A DNA stretch of 64,000 bases, from contig OZ023206.1 of NCBI GenBank assembly GCA_963995525.1, positions 45,393,990-45,457,989 on the forward strand. Direction: 5' to 3'. The translations under genes and the position numbers were made by a program. This DNA comes from Escarpia spicata. Lineage: Eukaryota > Annelida > Polychaeta > Sabellida > Siboglinidae. The notes under the pieces are model-generated. The model had not been told where the DNA came from. It saw nothing but the letters and a program-made list of their open reading frames with translations, and ran no database searches. Shown piece after piece: positions 37,302 to 50,597 of the stretch; within the stretch, counting starts at the first letter, position 1, and the number at the start of each line of letters is the position of its first letter.

Positions 37302-38120
37302 TCATATTTGTTGAATAGCAGAGAGCATAAGCTTTGAACATATACAAAGACTGTTGGGATCGGACGCTTAATGTACTAGCAATAGTTTAAAATGCGTTTT
37401 GGGGACGATCTTTGAGTTGTTTAATTTTACACCGCTGCAGTACATTTGTTGCAATATATACGTAATAATCACATGAAGATACGAATTACCTTGACATGAT
37501 CCATCTTTCACAGCAAATCCCACGGCACATTTCGTACACGTCGTCGCATCACTACACTCTTCGCAGTTGGTTATTTTTTAGTGGAGCATGCTACAATATA
37601 ATTATACATATCTCTTGGTTACAGTATATATTGTTTGATAATGGTATTGTATGCCATATCATTACTACTATGTAAATAATTATATTGATATTTATTTTTG
37701 TTTTCCTGCTACTTACGTTTGTGGAGCAAGTCAAATGTTCTATTATGTCAACTCATATTACATTAACACTCGAATTACCTTAACAAGATGCTTCTTTTTT
37801 CTACTCAAATGCAACGACGCATTTCGTACACGTCGTCGCATCTCTACACTATTCAAAGTTGGTAATGTCAGATTAACATACTGTAATATATGGATATATA
37901 TGTTTATATTTGTTGTATGTGCGATATGGTTATTGTATAATATCTTAAATTATTACCACTATGTTAAATATTTAAATTACCTATTGATGTTAATACTAAC
38001 ACTCATTCTTTCACTGTTATTGAATATTCTGCCACACATTTTATACCGTGAAATAGCTACCGGTATTGCATCCACAATTGAATACCTTGGCATGATCCAT
38101 CTTTCACAACATATCCTAAG

Positions 38121-39266
38121 GTCGACATTGAATCAGCTTTTCGGATAATTCCAATTTCACCAGCAGACAGACCGTTACTGGGTTTTAAGTGGAGGGGCCA
38201 GTTTTTCATGGATGCTTTTCTTCCTATGGGTTGTTCGAGTGCATGTGCTATCTTTGAGCGTTTTAGTACAGCGTTAGAATGGGCTGCCAAGGTTAAATTA
38301 CAGGTAACTGAAGTGATACATGTAATCGATGATTTTCTTCTGCTGGCACCCTCATTTGAGAAGTGCAATGATGACCTTAGGGCTTTTATCGCCATGTGTG
38401 AACAGATTGGGGTACCACTTGCTCCGGGAAAAACGGTGGGCCCATCCACCGCACTCCCTTTTCTGGGTATCATCCTGGATACCGTCCAAATGCATGCTAG
38501 ACTTCCAGATGATAAGCTTGAGAAAGCTAGGGCATTACTTTTGAGTTTTCAGTCTAAGCAGAAGGTCACACTTAAGGAATTGCAACAGTTAATCGGGGTC
38601 CTTTCATTTGCTTCGGCCGTCGTAGTCCCTGGCCGGGAATTTCTCAGGCGTTTAATCGACCAAACCATGGGTAGGCTTAAACCGCACTATCACATTCGTT
38701 TAAACAGACAAACTAAACTTGACCTAGGAGTATGGTTGGAATTTCTCCAGCATTTTAATGGCAAGGCCTTTTTTCTGGATGAGAAATTTCTGACAGGTGA
38801 CTATCTCCGACTATACACTGATGCAGCTGGGGGAGTAGGATACGGGGCACTGTATGGGGCAGAATGGTTTTGTGGTCTCTGGCCGGTGGAGTGGCGTTCA
38901 TTCAATGTCACGGTTTTGGAGTTGTATCCTATAGTGGCAGCAGTACATGTGTGGGGTAATGTTTGGGAGAATAAAAGCGCATGCTTCTTTACAGATAACG
39001 AGGCCCTGGTACCTGTGATTAATAACCAGACATCGCGGGAACCCCACATCATGGCCCTAGTCCGTCCCCTGGTATTGGCATGTCTGCGGTTTAATATCAA
39101 CTTTACAGCACGACATATCCCAGGCCGTTTTAACACGCTGGCTGATAAACTATCTCGTTCGCAGGTGGAAGAGTTCCATGCACTGGTGCCATGGGCGAAT
39201 GCCAACCCAGTGGAAGTGCCCCACAGTGTGTCCCCAGCCGGCTTAGACAGTCTTTCAGCAGGTTGA
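38121..39266 (+). CDS. Reverse transcriptase/RNase H, family 1 copy 3 (N-terminally truncated)
   Basis: Open from the truncation point through RT palm motifs (VDIESAF, LPMGCSSAC, HVIDDFLLL), the thumb region (KVTLKELQQLIGVLSF) and RNase H (LYTDAAGG, LELYP, FTDNEA, LADKLSR). The first Met after the break is at 38208 (352 codons). By comparison with family 2 about 150 N-terminal residues are missing. A private change, GREFLRR instead of GRAFLRR, lies in the thumb. Only this copy is undamaged downstream of the break. Confidence 0.85.
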   Translation, partial: VDIESAFRIIPISPADRPLLGFKWRGQFFMDAFLPMGCSSACAIFERFSTALEWAAKVKLQVTEVIHVIDDFLLLAPSFEKCNDDLRAFIAMCEQIGVPLAPGKTVGPSTALPFLGIILDTVQMHARLPDDKLEKARALLLSFQSKQKVTLKELQQLIGVLSFASAVVVPGREFLRRLIDQTMGRLKPHYHIRLNRQTKLDLGVWLEFLQHFNGKAFFLDEKFLTGDYLRLYTDAAGGVGYGALYGAEWFCGLWPVEWRSFNVTVLELYPIVAAVHVWGNVWENKSACFFTDNEALVPVINNQTSREPHIMALVRPLVLACLRFNINFTARHIPGRFNTLADKLSRSQVEEFHALVPWANANPVEVPHSVSPAGLDSLSAG

Positions 39267-40141
39267 TGGAGGCCTCATTGGCACCATCTTCTCGACTACA
39301 TTATGAGCGCGCATGGAAAAAGTTGGTTGCATTCCATGAGTCATTATTTCTCACAACTTGTATGCCTGTTTCTATGCCTATGATGTTGCTGTTTATTGCC
39401 CACCTCCATGCTACTGGCTCTGCTCCGGCATCCATTGTTTCAACCGTGTCAGCTATCGCTTATTTCCATAAGATTAATGGTTTTGCCGACCCATCCAATT
39501 GTTTCCTGGTAGCTAAGTTGTTATCAGGTGCACGTAATCTCGGGGCAGTGCCTGATGTCCGTCTGCCTGTCACCCTACCAGTGCTTGCACGCTTGATACA
39601 GGCGTTACCCACGGTGTTTTCATCGCATTACAAGTGTCTCATGCTCCGGGCAATGATGGTACTTGCCTTCAAAGCGTATCTGCGCATTGGGGAAATGGTG
39701 CCTCGGGCCCGGAATATGGTGCACGGATGTTTGCATATGGGCGACGTTTTACTGTCAGGAGAGTTGATTATGCTTTCCTTCCGGCGTTTTAAACACAGCG
39801 CTCGGCAGGGTCCGCAATCTCTCCAGGTCAGAGGCGAATGCATACATGGGTCAGCTATCCATCCGGCTGCTTTCCTCCGGGAATTTCAGCAGGCTAGAGG
39901 TGCACTTCCAGGTCCGCTCTTTGCGCACCCCGATGGCTCCCCCATGTTGCGTAGGGAATTTGATGGGTCCCTAAAGACGCTGCTGGTTTTCTGTGGTTAT
40001 GAGACTAGCGCCTTTAAGGGACACAGCTTCCGGATCGGGGCAGCCACTGCTGCGGCTCTGAGAGGCGAATCAGATGCACAGATCAGGGCGGCAGGTAGAT
40101 GGACATCGGATGCGTTTAAGAAATACATTAGGATTGCTTGA
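39191..40141 (+). CDS. Tyrosine recombinase, Ngaro family 1 copy 3
   Basis: Open 316-codon frame, catalytic residues as in copy 1. It starts 76 nt before the RT stop (39266) in the -1 frame. The stop is followed after about 70 nt by B1. Confidence 0.9.
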   Translation: MGECQPSGSAPQCVPSRLRQSFSRLMEASLAPSSRLHYERAWKKLVAFHESLFLTTCMPVSMPMMLLFIAHLHATGSAPASIVSTVSAIAYFHKINGFADPSNCFLVAKLLSGARNLGAVPDVRLPVTLPVLARLIQALPTVFSSHYKCLMLRAMMVLAFKAYLRIGEMVPRARNMVHGCLHMGDVLLSGELIMLSFRRFKHSARQGPQSLQVRGECIHGSAIHPAAFLREFQQARGALPGPLFAHPDGSPMLRREFDGSLKTLLVFCGYETSAFKGHSFRIGAATAAALRGESDAQIRAAGRWTSDAFKKYIRIA

Positions 40142-40213
40142 ATGAGAGCGTTTGCGTTGTCGTCCTTTTACAGTTTTATATTCGTGGGGTGGTCACAGGT
40201 TAAGGTGACCGGT

Positions 40214-41385
40214 GGCATAATCGACCCCACTTTTAAGGTTTAGCCTCAGTTATGTATAGTGTAATGCGTTAGCGGGTAGTGTTGGTTTTAGATTTGGTGT
40301 GGTTGACTGGTGTGCTTGGCTAGTATTATACTGTGCAGTAGGTCTATGGTGATTTTAGCAGTAATGACATTGTTTGATATATGATATCATGTATACCAAT
40401 ACTGCTTGTTTTATGTGCCGAAATGTGGGCTCGGTCAACCTGAGGTACAGGAGACTAGTATGGGCTCAGTCACAGGCCTGGCCTTGGGATGTCGAGCCCA
40501 CATTTCTCTCTTATCACGTTAATAAATAAACGTCATTCATTTGGCCTTTCTTCATCACTATATTGGACTCTGTGTTGTTGCTTGCATAAATGGGAGTATG
40601 CTGCACCGGCACGATGCGGCATACATATTTTTGTGCGGGCAACAATGCAGACAAGTGATGATTGGCCCAGTGGATTATTCTAATTATATGCTAATTCAGC
40701 TTAGCCGTGGGCGCAAAGAACCAATCAGCGCATAGTAGTAGCGAGCAGTTGTAGCGCGCGCTAGAAGTCGGCCACTTTGGTTCGAGAGAGCAAACTATTC
40801 GGTTGAGAGTTTTGCGTCCCTCCCATCCCGCCCACTTCTGTAGAGTTTAGCCTTAATAACACATGTGCATCATTAGTGGAAGAGGGGTCGTCAGCATATC
40901 TCAATGCTTTCCCCATTTTCTTAGGTCAGGTGGACAATGTGTTCACGGGGTTTTGATGAAGAGACAGCTCGCTTCTCTTCCACTGATGATTTTAGTTAGG
41001 TAGGACAGGCATAATCGACCCCACTTTTAAGGTTTAGCCTCAGTTATATATAGTGTAATGCGTTAGCGGGTAGTGTTGGTTTTAGATTTGGTGTGGTTGA
41101 CTGGTGTGCTTGGCTAGTATTATACTGTGCAGTAGGTCTATGGTGATTTTAGCAGTAATGACATTGTTTGATATATGATATCATGTATACCAATACTGCT
41201 TGTTTTATGTGCCGAAATGTGGGCTCGGTCAACCTGAGGTACAGGAGACTAGTATGGGCTCAGTCACAGGCCTGGCCTTGGGATGTCGAGCCCACATTTC
41301 TCTCTTATCACGTTAATAAATAAACGTCATTCATTTGGCCTTTCTTCATCACTATATTGGACTCTGTGTTGTTGCTTGCATAAAT
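40214..41385 (+). repeat. Split direct repeats B1-A2-B2, family 1 copy 3
   Basis: B1 40214-40591, A2 40592-41007, B2 41008-41385. Same hairpin and AATAAA signals as copy 1. Confidence 0.9.
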
Positions 41386-41905
41386 ATATATATGCGAGCG
41401 AAAAATAACCAACACAATATACGTAAAAAATTTGAAACTCTACGATTGTTAGCAACCTCACGGTTCGTCCTATTCAAACGAATTTGGTATCATTTCAAAG
41501 GATGCTATTTATGTTATGATGGCTTCGCCTAGATTTTCCGGTAGCAGTTAGTAGAACACATATGAAGGGACCAACATGTTTTTCATTTTCGGTGTTTCGT
41601 ACGGTTCCGAACGATGTTGATGGCGGGTGTTCAGGACACACATATTCCGAATGCGGACAGTTTCTTCATTTCCATAGGTTGGGACTCGCACACATCACCT
41701 TTTCTTGTTGTCATGTTATAAAGTCTACTCATTTTTAAAGGCGACGAAACTGCTGTGCATTTATGGCTGAGAAACCGATGTTTCTCATCGTCTTCGTGAC
41801 ATCGCAATAACGTAGGTCATCCAACGGTGAGTAAGAGTGAAAACGGAAACACCACGGTTCTAGGTTCTTTTCAGATTATGTTAATAATTATTATCGAGAA
41901 ACCGT

Positions 41906-43657
41906 TCATATTTGTTGAATAGCAGAGAGCATAAGCTTTGAACATATAAAAAGACTGTTGGGATCGGACCCGTAATGTACTAGCAATAGTTTAAAATGCG
42001 TTTTGGGGACGATCTTTGAGTTGTTTAATTTTACACCGCTGCAGTACATTTGTTGCAATATATACGTAATAATCACATGAAGATACGAATTACCTTGACA
42101 TGATCCATCTTTCACAGCAAATCCCACGGCACATTTCGTACACGTCGTCGCATCACTACACTCTTCGCAGTTGGTTATGTCAGTGGAGCATGCTACAATA
42201 TAATTAGACATATCTCTTGGTTACAGTATATATTGTTTGATAATGGTATTGTATGCCATATCATTACTACTATGTAAATAATTATATTGATATTTATTTT
42301 TGTTTTCCCGCTACTTACGTTTGTGCAGAAAGTCAAATGTTCTATTATGTCAACTCATATTACATTAACACTCGAATTACCTTAACAAGATGCTTCTTTT
42401 TTCTACTCAAATGCAACGACGCATTTCGTAAACGTCGTCGCATCTCTACACTATTCACAGTTGGTAATGTCAGATTAACATATTGTAATATATGGATATA
42501 TATGGTTATATTTGTTGTATGTGCGATATGGTTATTGTATAATATCTTAAATTATTACCACTATGTTAAATATTTAAATTACCAATTGATGTTAATACAA
42601 ACACTCATTCTTTCACAGTTATTGAATATTCTGCCACACATTTTATACCGTGAAATAGCTACTGGTATTGCATCCACAATTGAATACCTTGGCATGATCC
42701 ATCTTTCACAGCATATCCTACGCTGCATTTCGTACACGTTGTCGCGTCACTACACTCTTGACAGTTTGTAACTTCAGTGGAACATTATGTAATGTATGGA
42801 TATTAGTTGGTCATCGTAAAGTACATTCGGCTTTAATTTGGAGGAACATTATATACATTTACAATTATATAAAACCCAGTTTTTTATTTGTCTAATACTA
42901 CAACCTGTATTTATTTAATGTTACTTGTGATTTCACATCATATGACAGTTGCTAATGGGACAACTGGTGCTGAATAATTATGCAACTTTGACAACACGTA
43001 TTGGGAATGTTATTGCTTATGTTAATGCTCTTTTTTTACTAAAGTACATTGTTTTGCTACTTGCAATACATACTACAATATATATTTTTGTTATATCTCA
43101 ATCTATTCTACAAAAATTACCTTTACTACTGTGAAATATATATATGCGAGCGAAAAATAACCAATACAATAAACGTTAAAAAATTGAAACTCTACGATTG
43201 CTAGCAACCTCACGGTTCGTCCTATTCAAACGAATTTGGTATCATTTCAAAGAATGCTATTTATGTTATGATGGCTTCGCCTAGAATTTCCGGTAGCAGT
43301 TAGTAGAACACATATGAAGGGACCAACATGTTTTTCATTTTCGGTGTTTCGTACGGTTCCGAACGATGTTGATGGCGGGTGTTCAGGACACAAATATTCC
43401 GAATGCGGACAGTTTCTTCATTTCCATAGGTTGGGACTCGCACACATCACCTTTTCTTGTTGTCATGTTATAAAGTCTACTCATTTTTAAAGGCGACGAA
43501 ACTGCTGTGCATTTATGGCTGAGAAACCGATGTTTCTCATCGTCTTCGTGACATCGCAATAACGTAGGTCATCCAACGGTGAGTAAGAGTGAAAACGGAA
43601 ACACCACGGTTCTAGGTTCTTTTCAGATTATGTTAATAATTATTATCGAGAAACCGT
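41906..43657 (-). repeat. Array unit U15, exon C acceptor lost
   Basis: Full form. Exon A 42094-42192 is intact. Exon C 42688-42786 is open, but its acceptor reads ACAT instead of ACAG (plus-strand A at 42787), so it should not be spliced normally. Confidence 0.85.
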
Positions 43658-45409
43658 TCATATTTGTTGAATAGCAGAGAGCATAAGCTTTGAACATATA
43701 CAAAGACTGTTGGGATCGGACCCGTAATGTACTAGCAATAGTTTAAAATGCGTTTTGGGGACGATCTTTGAGTTGTTTAATTTTACACCGCTGCAGTACA
43801 TTTGTTGCAATATATACGTAATAATCACATGAAGATACGAATTACCTTGACATGATCCATCTTTCACAGCAAATCCCACGGCACATTTCGTACACGTCGT
43901 CGCATCACTACACTCTTCGCAGTTGGTTATGTCAGTGGAGCATGCTACAATATAATTAGACATATATCTTGCTTACAGTATATATTGTTTGATAATGGTA
44001 TTGTATGCCATATCATTACTACTATGTAAATAATTATATTGATATTTATTTTTGTTTTCCTGCTACTTACGTTTGTGCAGCAAGTCAAATGTTCTATTAT
44101 GTCAACTCATATTACATTAACACTCGAATTACCTTAACAAGATGCTTCTTTTTTCTACTCAAATGCAACGACGCATTTCGTACACGTCGTCGCATCTCTA
44201 CACTATTCACAGTTGGTAATGTCAGATTAACATACTGTAATATATGGATATATATGTTTATATTTGTTGTATGTGCGATATGGTTATAGTATAATATCTT
44301 AAATTATTACCACTATGTTAAATATTTAAATTACCAATAGATGTTAATACAAACACTCATTCTTACATTGTTATTGAATATTCTGCCACACATTTTATAC
44401 CGTGAAATAGATACCGGTATTGCATCCACAATTGAATACCTTGGCATGATCCATCTTTCACAGCATATCCTACGCTGCATTTCGTACACGTTGTCGCGTC
44501 ACTACACTCTTGACAGTTTGTAACTTCAGTGGAACATTCTGTAATGTATGGATATTAGTTGGTCATCGTAAAGTACATTCGGCTTTAATTTGGAGGAACA
44601 TTATATACATTTACAATTATATAAAACCCAGTTTTTTATTTGTCTAATACTACAACCTGTATTTATTTAATGTTACTTGTGATTTCACATCATATGACAG
44701 TTGCTAATGGGACAACTGGTGTTGAATAATTATGCAACTTTGACAACACGTATTGGGAATGTTATTGCTCATGTTAATGCTCTTTTGTTTCTAAAGTACA
44801 TTGTTTTGCTACTTGCAATACATACTACAATATATATTTTTGTTATATCTCAATCTATTCTACAAAAATTACCTTTACTACTGTGAAATATATATATGCG
44901 AGCGAAAAATAACCAACACAATATACGTTAAAAAATTGAAACTCTACGATTGCTAGCAACCTCACGGTTCGTCCTATTCAAACGAATTTGGTATCATTTC
45001 AAAGGATGCTATTTATGTTATGATGGCTTCGCCTAGATTTTCCGGTAGCAGTTAGTATAACACATATGAAGGGACCAACATGTTTTTCATTTTCGGTGTT
45101 TCGTACGGTTCCGAACGGTGTTGATGGCGGGTGTTCAGGACACAAATATTCCGAATGCGGACAGTTTCTTCATTTCCATAGGTTGGGACTCGCACACATC
45201 ACCTTTTCTTGTTGTCATGTTATAAAGTCTACTCATTTTTAAAGGCGACGAAACTGCTGTGCATTTATGGCTGAGAAACCGATGTTTCTCATCGTCTTCG
45301 TGACATCGCAATAACGTAGGTCATCCAACGGTGAGTAAGAGTGAAAACGGAAACACCACGGTTCTAGGTTCTTTTCAGATTATTTTAATAATTATTATCG
45401 GGAAACCGT
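43658..45409 (-). repeat. Array unit U16
   Basis: Full form. Exon A 43846-43944 and exon C 44440-44538 are intact. Close sister of U17. Confidence 0.85.
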
Positions 45410-47094
45410 TCATATTTGTTGAATAGCAGAGAGCATAAGCTTTGAACATATACAAAGACTGTTGGGATCGGACCCGTAATGTACTAGCAATAGTTTAAAA
45501 TGCGTTTTGGGGACGATCTTTGAGTTGTTTAATTTTACACCGCTGCAGTACATTTGTTGCAATATATACGTAATAATCACATGAAGATACGAATTACCTT
45601 GACATGATCCATCTTTCACAGCAAATCCCACGGCACATTTCGTACACGTCGTCGCATCACTACAATCTTCGCAGTTGGTTATGTCAGTGGAGCATGCTAC
45701 AATATAATTAGACATATATCTTGGTTACAGTATATATTGTTTGATAATGGTATTGTATGCCATATCATTACTACTATGTAAATAATTATATTGATATTTA
45801 TTTTTGTTTTCCTGCTACTTACGTTTGTGCAGCAAGTCAAATGTTCTATTATGTCAACTCATATTACATTAACACTCGAATTACCTTAACAAGATGCTTC
45901 TTTTTTCTACTCAAATGCAACGACGCATTTCGTACACGTCGTCGCATCTCTACACTATTCACAGTTGGTAATGTCAGATTAACATACTGTAATATATGGA
46001 TATATATGTTTATATTTGTTGTATGTGCGATATGGTTATAGTATAATATCTTAAATTATTACCACTATGTTAAATATTTAAATTACCAATAGATGTTAAT
46101 ACAAACACTCATTCTTACATTGTTATTGAATATTCTGCCACACATTTTATACCGTGAAATAGATACCGGTATTGCATCCACAATTGAATACCTTGGCATG
46201 ATCCATCTTTCACAGCATATCCTACGCTGCATTTCGTACACGTTGTCGCGTCACTACACTCTTGACAGTTTGTAACTTCAGTGGAACATTCTGTAATGTA
46301 TGGATATTAGTTGGTCATCGTAAAGTACATTCGGCTTTAATTTGGAGGAACATTATATACATTTACAATTATATAAAACCCAGTTTTTTATTTGTCTAAT
46401 ACTACAACCTGTATTTATTTAATGTTACTTGTGATTTCACATCATATGACAGTTGTTAATGGGACAACTGGTGTTGAATAATTATGCAACTTTGACAACA
46501 CGTATTGGGAATGTTATTGCTTATGTTAATGCTCTTTTTTTACTAAAGTACATTGTTTTGCTACTTGCAATACATACTACAATATATATTTTTGTTATAT
46601 CTCAATCTATTCTACAAAAATTACCTTTACTACTGTGAAATATATATATGCGAGCGAAAAATAACCAATACAATAAACGTTAAAAAATTGAAACTCTACG
46701 ATTGCTAGCAACCTCACGGTTCGTCCTATTCAAACGAATTTGGTATCATTTCTAAGAATGCTATTTATGTTATGATGGCTTCGCCTAGAATTTCCGGTAG
46801 CAGTTAGTAGAACACATATGAAGGGACCAACATGTTTTTCATTTTCGGTGTTTCGTACGGTTCCGAACGATGTTGATGGCGATTGTTCAGGACACAAATA
46901 TTCCGAATGCGGACAGTTTCTTCATTTCCATAGGTTGGGACTCGCACACATCAACTTTTCTTGTTGTCATGTTATAAAGTCTACTCATTTTTAAAGGCGA
47001 CGAAACTGTTGTATATTTATGGCTGAGAAACCGATGTTTCTCATCGTCTTCGGTTCTTTTCAGATTATTTTAAGAATTATTATCGGGAAACCGT
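45410..47094 (-). repeat. Array unit U17
   Basis: Short form. Exon A 45598-45696 has Glu to Asp (CEDCSD). Exon C 46192-46290 is intact. Confidence 0.85.
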
Positions 47095-48847
47095 TCATAT
47101 TTGTTGAATAGCAGAGAGCATGAGCTTTGAACATATACAAAGACTGTTGGGATCGGACGCGTAATGTACTAGCAATAGTTTAAAATGCGTTTTGGGGACG
47201 ATCTTTGAGTTGTTTAATTTTACACCGCTGCAGTACATTTGTTGCAATATATACGTAATAATCATATGAAGATACGAATTACCTTGACATAATCCATCTT
47301 TCACAGCAAATCCCACGGCACATTTCGTACACGTCGTCGCATCACTACACTCTTCGCAGTTGGTTATGTCAGTGGAGCATGCTACAATATAATTATACAT
47401 ATCTCTTGGTAACAGTATATATTGTTTGATAATGGTATTGTATGCCATATCATTACTACTATGTAAATAATTATATTGATATTTATTTTTGTTTTCCTTC
47501 TACTTACGTTTGTGCAGCAAGTCAAATGTTCTATTATGTCAACTCATATTACATTAACACTCGAATTACCTTAACAAGATGCTTCTTTTTTCTTCTCAAA
47601 TGCAAAGACGCATTTCGTACACGTCGTCGCATCTCTACACTATTCACAGATTGTAATGTCAGATTAACATATTGTAATATATGGATATATATATGGTTAT
47701 ATTTGTTGTATGTGCGATATGGGTATTGTATAATATCTTAAATTATTACCACTATGTTAAATATTTAAATTACCAATTGATGTTAATACTAACACTCATT
47801 CTTTCACTGTTATTGAATATTCTGCCAAACATTTTATACCGTGAAATAGCTACCGGTATTGCATCCACAATTGAATACCTTGGCATGATCCATCTTTCAC
47901 AGCATATCCTACGCTGCATTTCGTACACGTTGTCGCGTCACTACACTCTTGACAGTTTGTAACTTCAGTGGAACATTCTGTAATGTATGGATATTAGTTG
48001 GTCATCGTAAAGTACATTCGGCTTTAATTTGGAGGAACATTATATACATTTACAATTATATAAAACCCAGTTTTTTATTTGTCTAATACTACAACCTGTA
48101 TATATTTAATGTTACTTGTGATTTCACATCATATGACAGTTGCTAATGGGACAACTGGTGTTGAATAATTATGCAACTTTGACAACACGTATTGGGAATG
48201 TTATTGCTCATGTTAATTCTCTTTTGTTACTAAAGTACATTGTTTTGCTACTTGCAATACATATTACAATATATATTTTTTTTATATCTCAATCTATTCT
48301 ACCAAAATTACCTTTACTACTGTGAAATATATATATGCGAGCGAAAAATAACCAACACAATATACGTAAAAAAATTGAAACTCTACGATTGCTAGCAACC
48401 TCACGGTTCGTCCTATTCAAACGAATTTGGTATCATTTCAAAGAATGCTATTTATGTTATGATGGCTTCGCCTAGAATTTCCGGTAGCATTTAGTAGAAC
48501 ACATATGAAGGGTCCAACATGTTTTTCATTTTCGGTGTTTCGTACGGTTCCGAACGATGTTGATGGCGGGTGTTCAGGACACAAATATTCCGAATGCGGA
48601 CAGTTTCTTCATTTCCATAGGTTGGGACTCGCACACATCACCTTTTCTTGTTGTCATGTTATAAAGTCTACTCATTTTAAAGGCGACGAAACTGCTGTGC
48701 ATTTATGGCTGAGAAAACGATGTTTCTCATCGTCTTCGTGACATCGCAATAACGTAGGTCATCCAACGGTGAGTAAGAGTGAAAACGGAAACACCACGGT
48801 TCTAGGTTCTTTTCAGATTATTTTAATAATTATTATCGGGAAACCGT
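47095..48847 (-). repeat. Array unit U18
   Basis: 1753 bp, with an extra AT in the intron between A and C. Exon A 47283-47381 has Ser to Leu before the last cysteine (KDGLC). Exon C 47879-47977 is intact. Confidence 0.85.
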
Positions 48848-50597
48848 TCATATTTGTTGAATAGCAGAGAGCATAAGCTTTGAACATATACAAAGACTGT
48901 TGGGATCGGACGCATAATGTACTAGCAATAGTTTAAAATGCGTTTTGGGGACGATCTTTGAGTTGTTTAATTTTACACCGCTGCAGTACATTTGTTGCAA
49001 TATATACGTAATAATCACATGAAGATACGAATTACCTTGACATGATCCATCTTTCACAGCAAATCCCACGGCACATTTCGTACACGTCGTCGCATCACTA
49101 CACTCTTCGCAGTTGGTTATGTCAGTGGAGCATGCTACAATATAATTAGACATATCTCTTGGTTACAGTATATATTGTTTGATAATGGTATTGTATGCCA
49201 TATCATTACTACTATGTAAATAATTATATTGATATTTATTTTTGTTTTCCTGCTACTTACGTTTGTGCAGCAAGTCAAATGTTCTATTATGTCAACTCAT
49301 ATTACATTAACACTCGAATTACCTTAACAAGATGTTTCTTTTTTCTACTCAAATGCAAAGACGCATTTCGTACACGTCGTCGCATCTCTACACTATTCAC
49401 AGATTGTAATGTCAGATTAACATATTGTAATATATGGATATATATGGTTATATTTGTTGTATATGAGATATGGTTATTGTATAATATCTTAAATTATTAC
49501 CACTATGTTAAGTATTTAAATTACCTATTGATGTTAATACTAACACTCATTCTTTCACTGTTATTGAATATTCTGCCACACATTTTATACCGTTAAATAG
49601 CTACCGGTATTGCATCAAAAATTGAATACCTTGGCATGATCCATCTTTCACAGCATATCCTACGCTGCATTTCGTACACGTTGTCGCGTCACTACACTCT
49701 TGACAGTTTGTAACTTCAGTGGAACATTCTGTAATGTATGGATATTAGTTGGTCATCGTAAAGTACATTCGGCTTTAATTTGGAGGAACATTATATACAT
49801 TTACAATTATATAAAACCCAGTTTTTTATTTGTCTAATACTACAACCTGTATTTATTTAATGTTACTTGTGATTTCACATCATATGACAGTTGCTAATGG
49901 GACAACTGGTGTTGAATAATTATGCAACTTTGACAACACGTATTGCTCATGTTATTGCTCATGTTAATGCTCTTTTGTTACTAAAGTACATTGTTTTGCT
50001 ACTTGCAATACATACTACAATATATATTTGTTATATCTCAATCTATTCTACACAAATTAACTTTACTACTGTGAAATATATATATGCGAGCGAAAAATAA
50101 CCAACACAATATACGTTAAAAAATTGAAACTCTACGATTGCTAGCAACCTCACGGTTCGTCCTATTCAAACGAATTTGGTATCATTTCAAAGGATGCTAT
50201 TTATGTTATGATGGCTTCGCCTAGATTTTCCGGTAGCAGTTAGTAGAACACATATGAAGGGACCAACATGTTTTTCATTTTCGGTGTTTCGTACGGTTCC
50301 GAACGATGTTGATGGCGGATGTTCAGGACACAAATATTCCGAATGCGGACAGTTTCTTCATTTCCATAGGTTGGGACTCGCACACATCACCTTTTCTTGT
50401 TGTCATGTTATATAGTCTACTCATTTTTAAAGGCGACGAAACTGCTGTGCATTTATGGCTGAGAAACCGATGTTTCTCATCGTCTTCGTGACATCGCAAT
50501 AACGTAGGTCATCCAACGGTGAGTAAGAGTGAAAACGGAAACACCACGGTTCTAGGTTCTTTTCAGATTATTTTAATAATTATTATCGGGAAACCGT
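48848..50597 (-). repeat. Array unit U19
   Basis: 1750 bp. Exon A 49036-49134 and exon C 49630-49728 are intact. Confidence 0.85.

Larger units (their letters stand above)
38118..41385 (+). mobile_element. Ngaro-like retrotransposon, family 1 copy 3 (5'-truncated, frames open)
   Basis: The 3268-bp copy has the same junctions as copies 1 and 2. Both remaining frames are open. Without A1, gag and the N-terminal RT it cannot be autonomous. Confidence 0.9.
37302..41905 (-). repeat. Array unit U14, carrying Ngaro family 1 copy 3; exon A broken
   Basis: Exon A spans 37490-37590, 101 nt instead of 99. A T-run (GGTTATTTTTTAGTGG instead of GGTTATGTCAGTGG on the plus strand) adds two bases and brings a stop into frame. 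Exon C is truncated at 38118 by the element. This unit therefore has no usable cysteine-rich exon. Confidence 0.85.

Noticed and set aside
48505..48741. Plus-strand 78-codon frame in U19 (MKGPTCFSF...)
   Set aside because: It is open only in this unit because of small changes; the same region is closed in most units.
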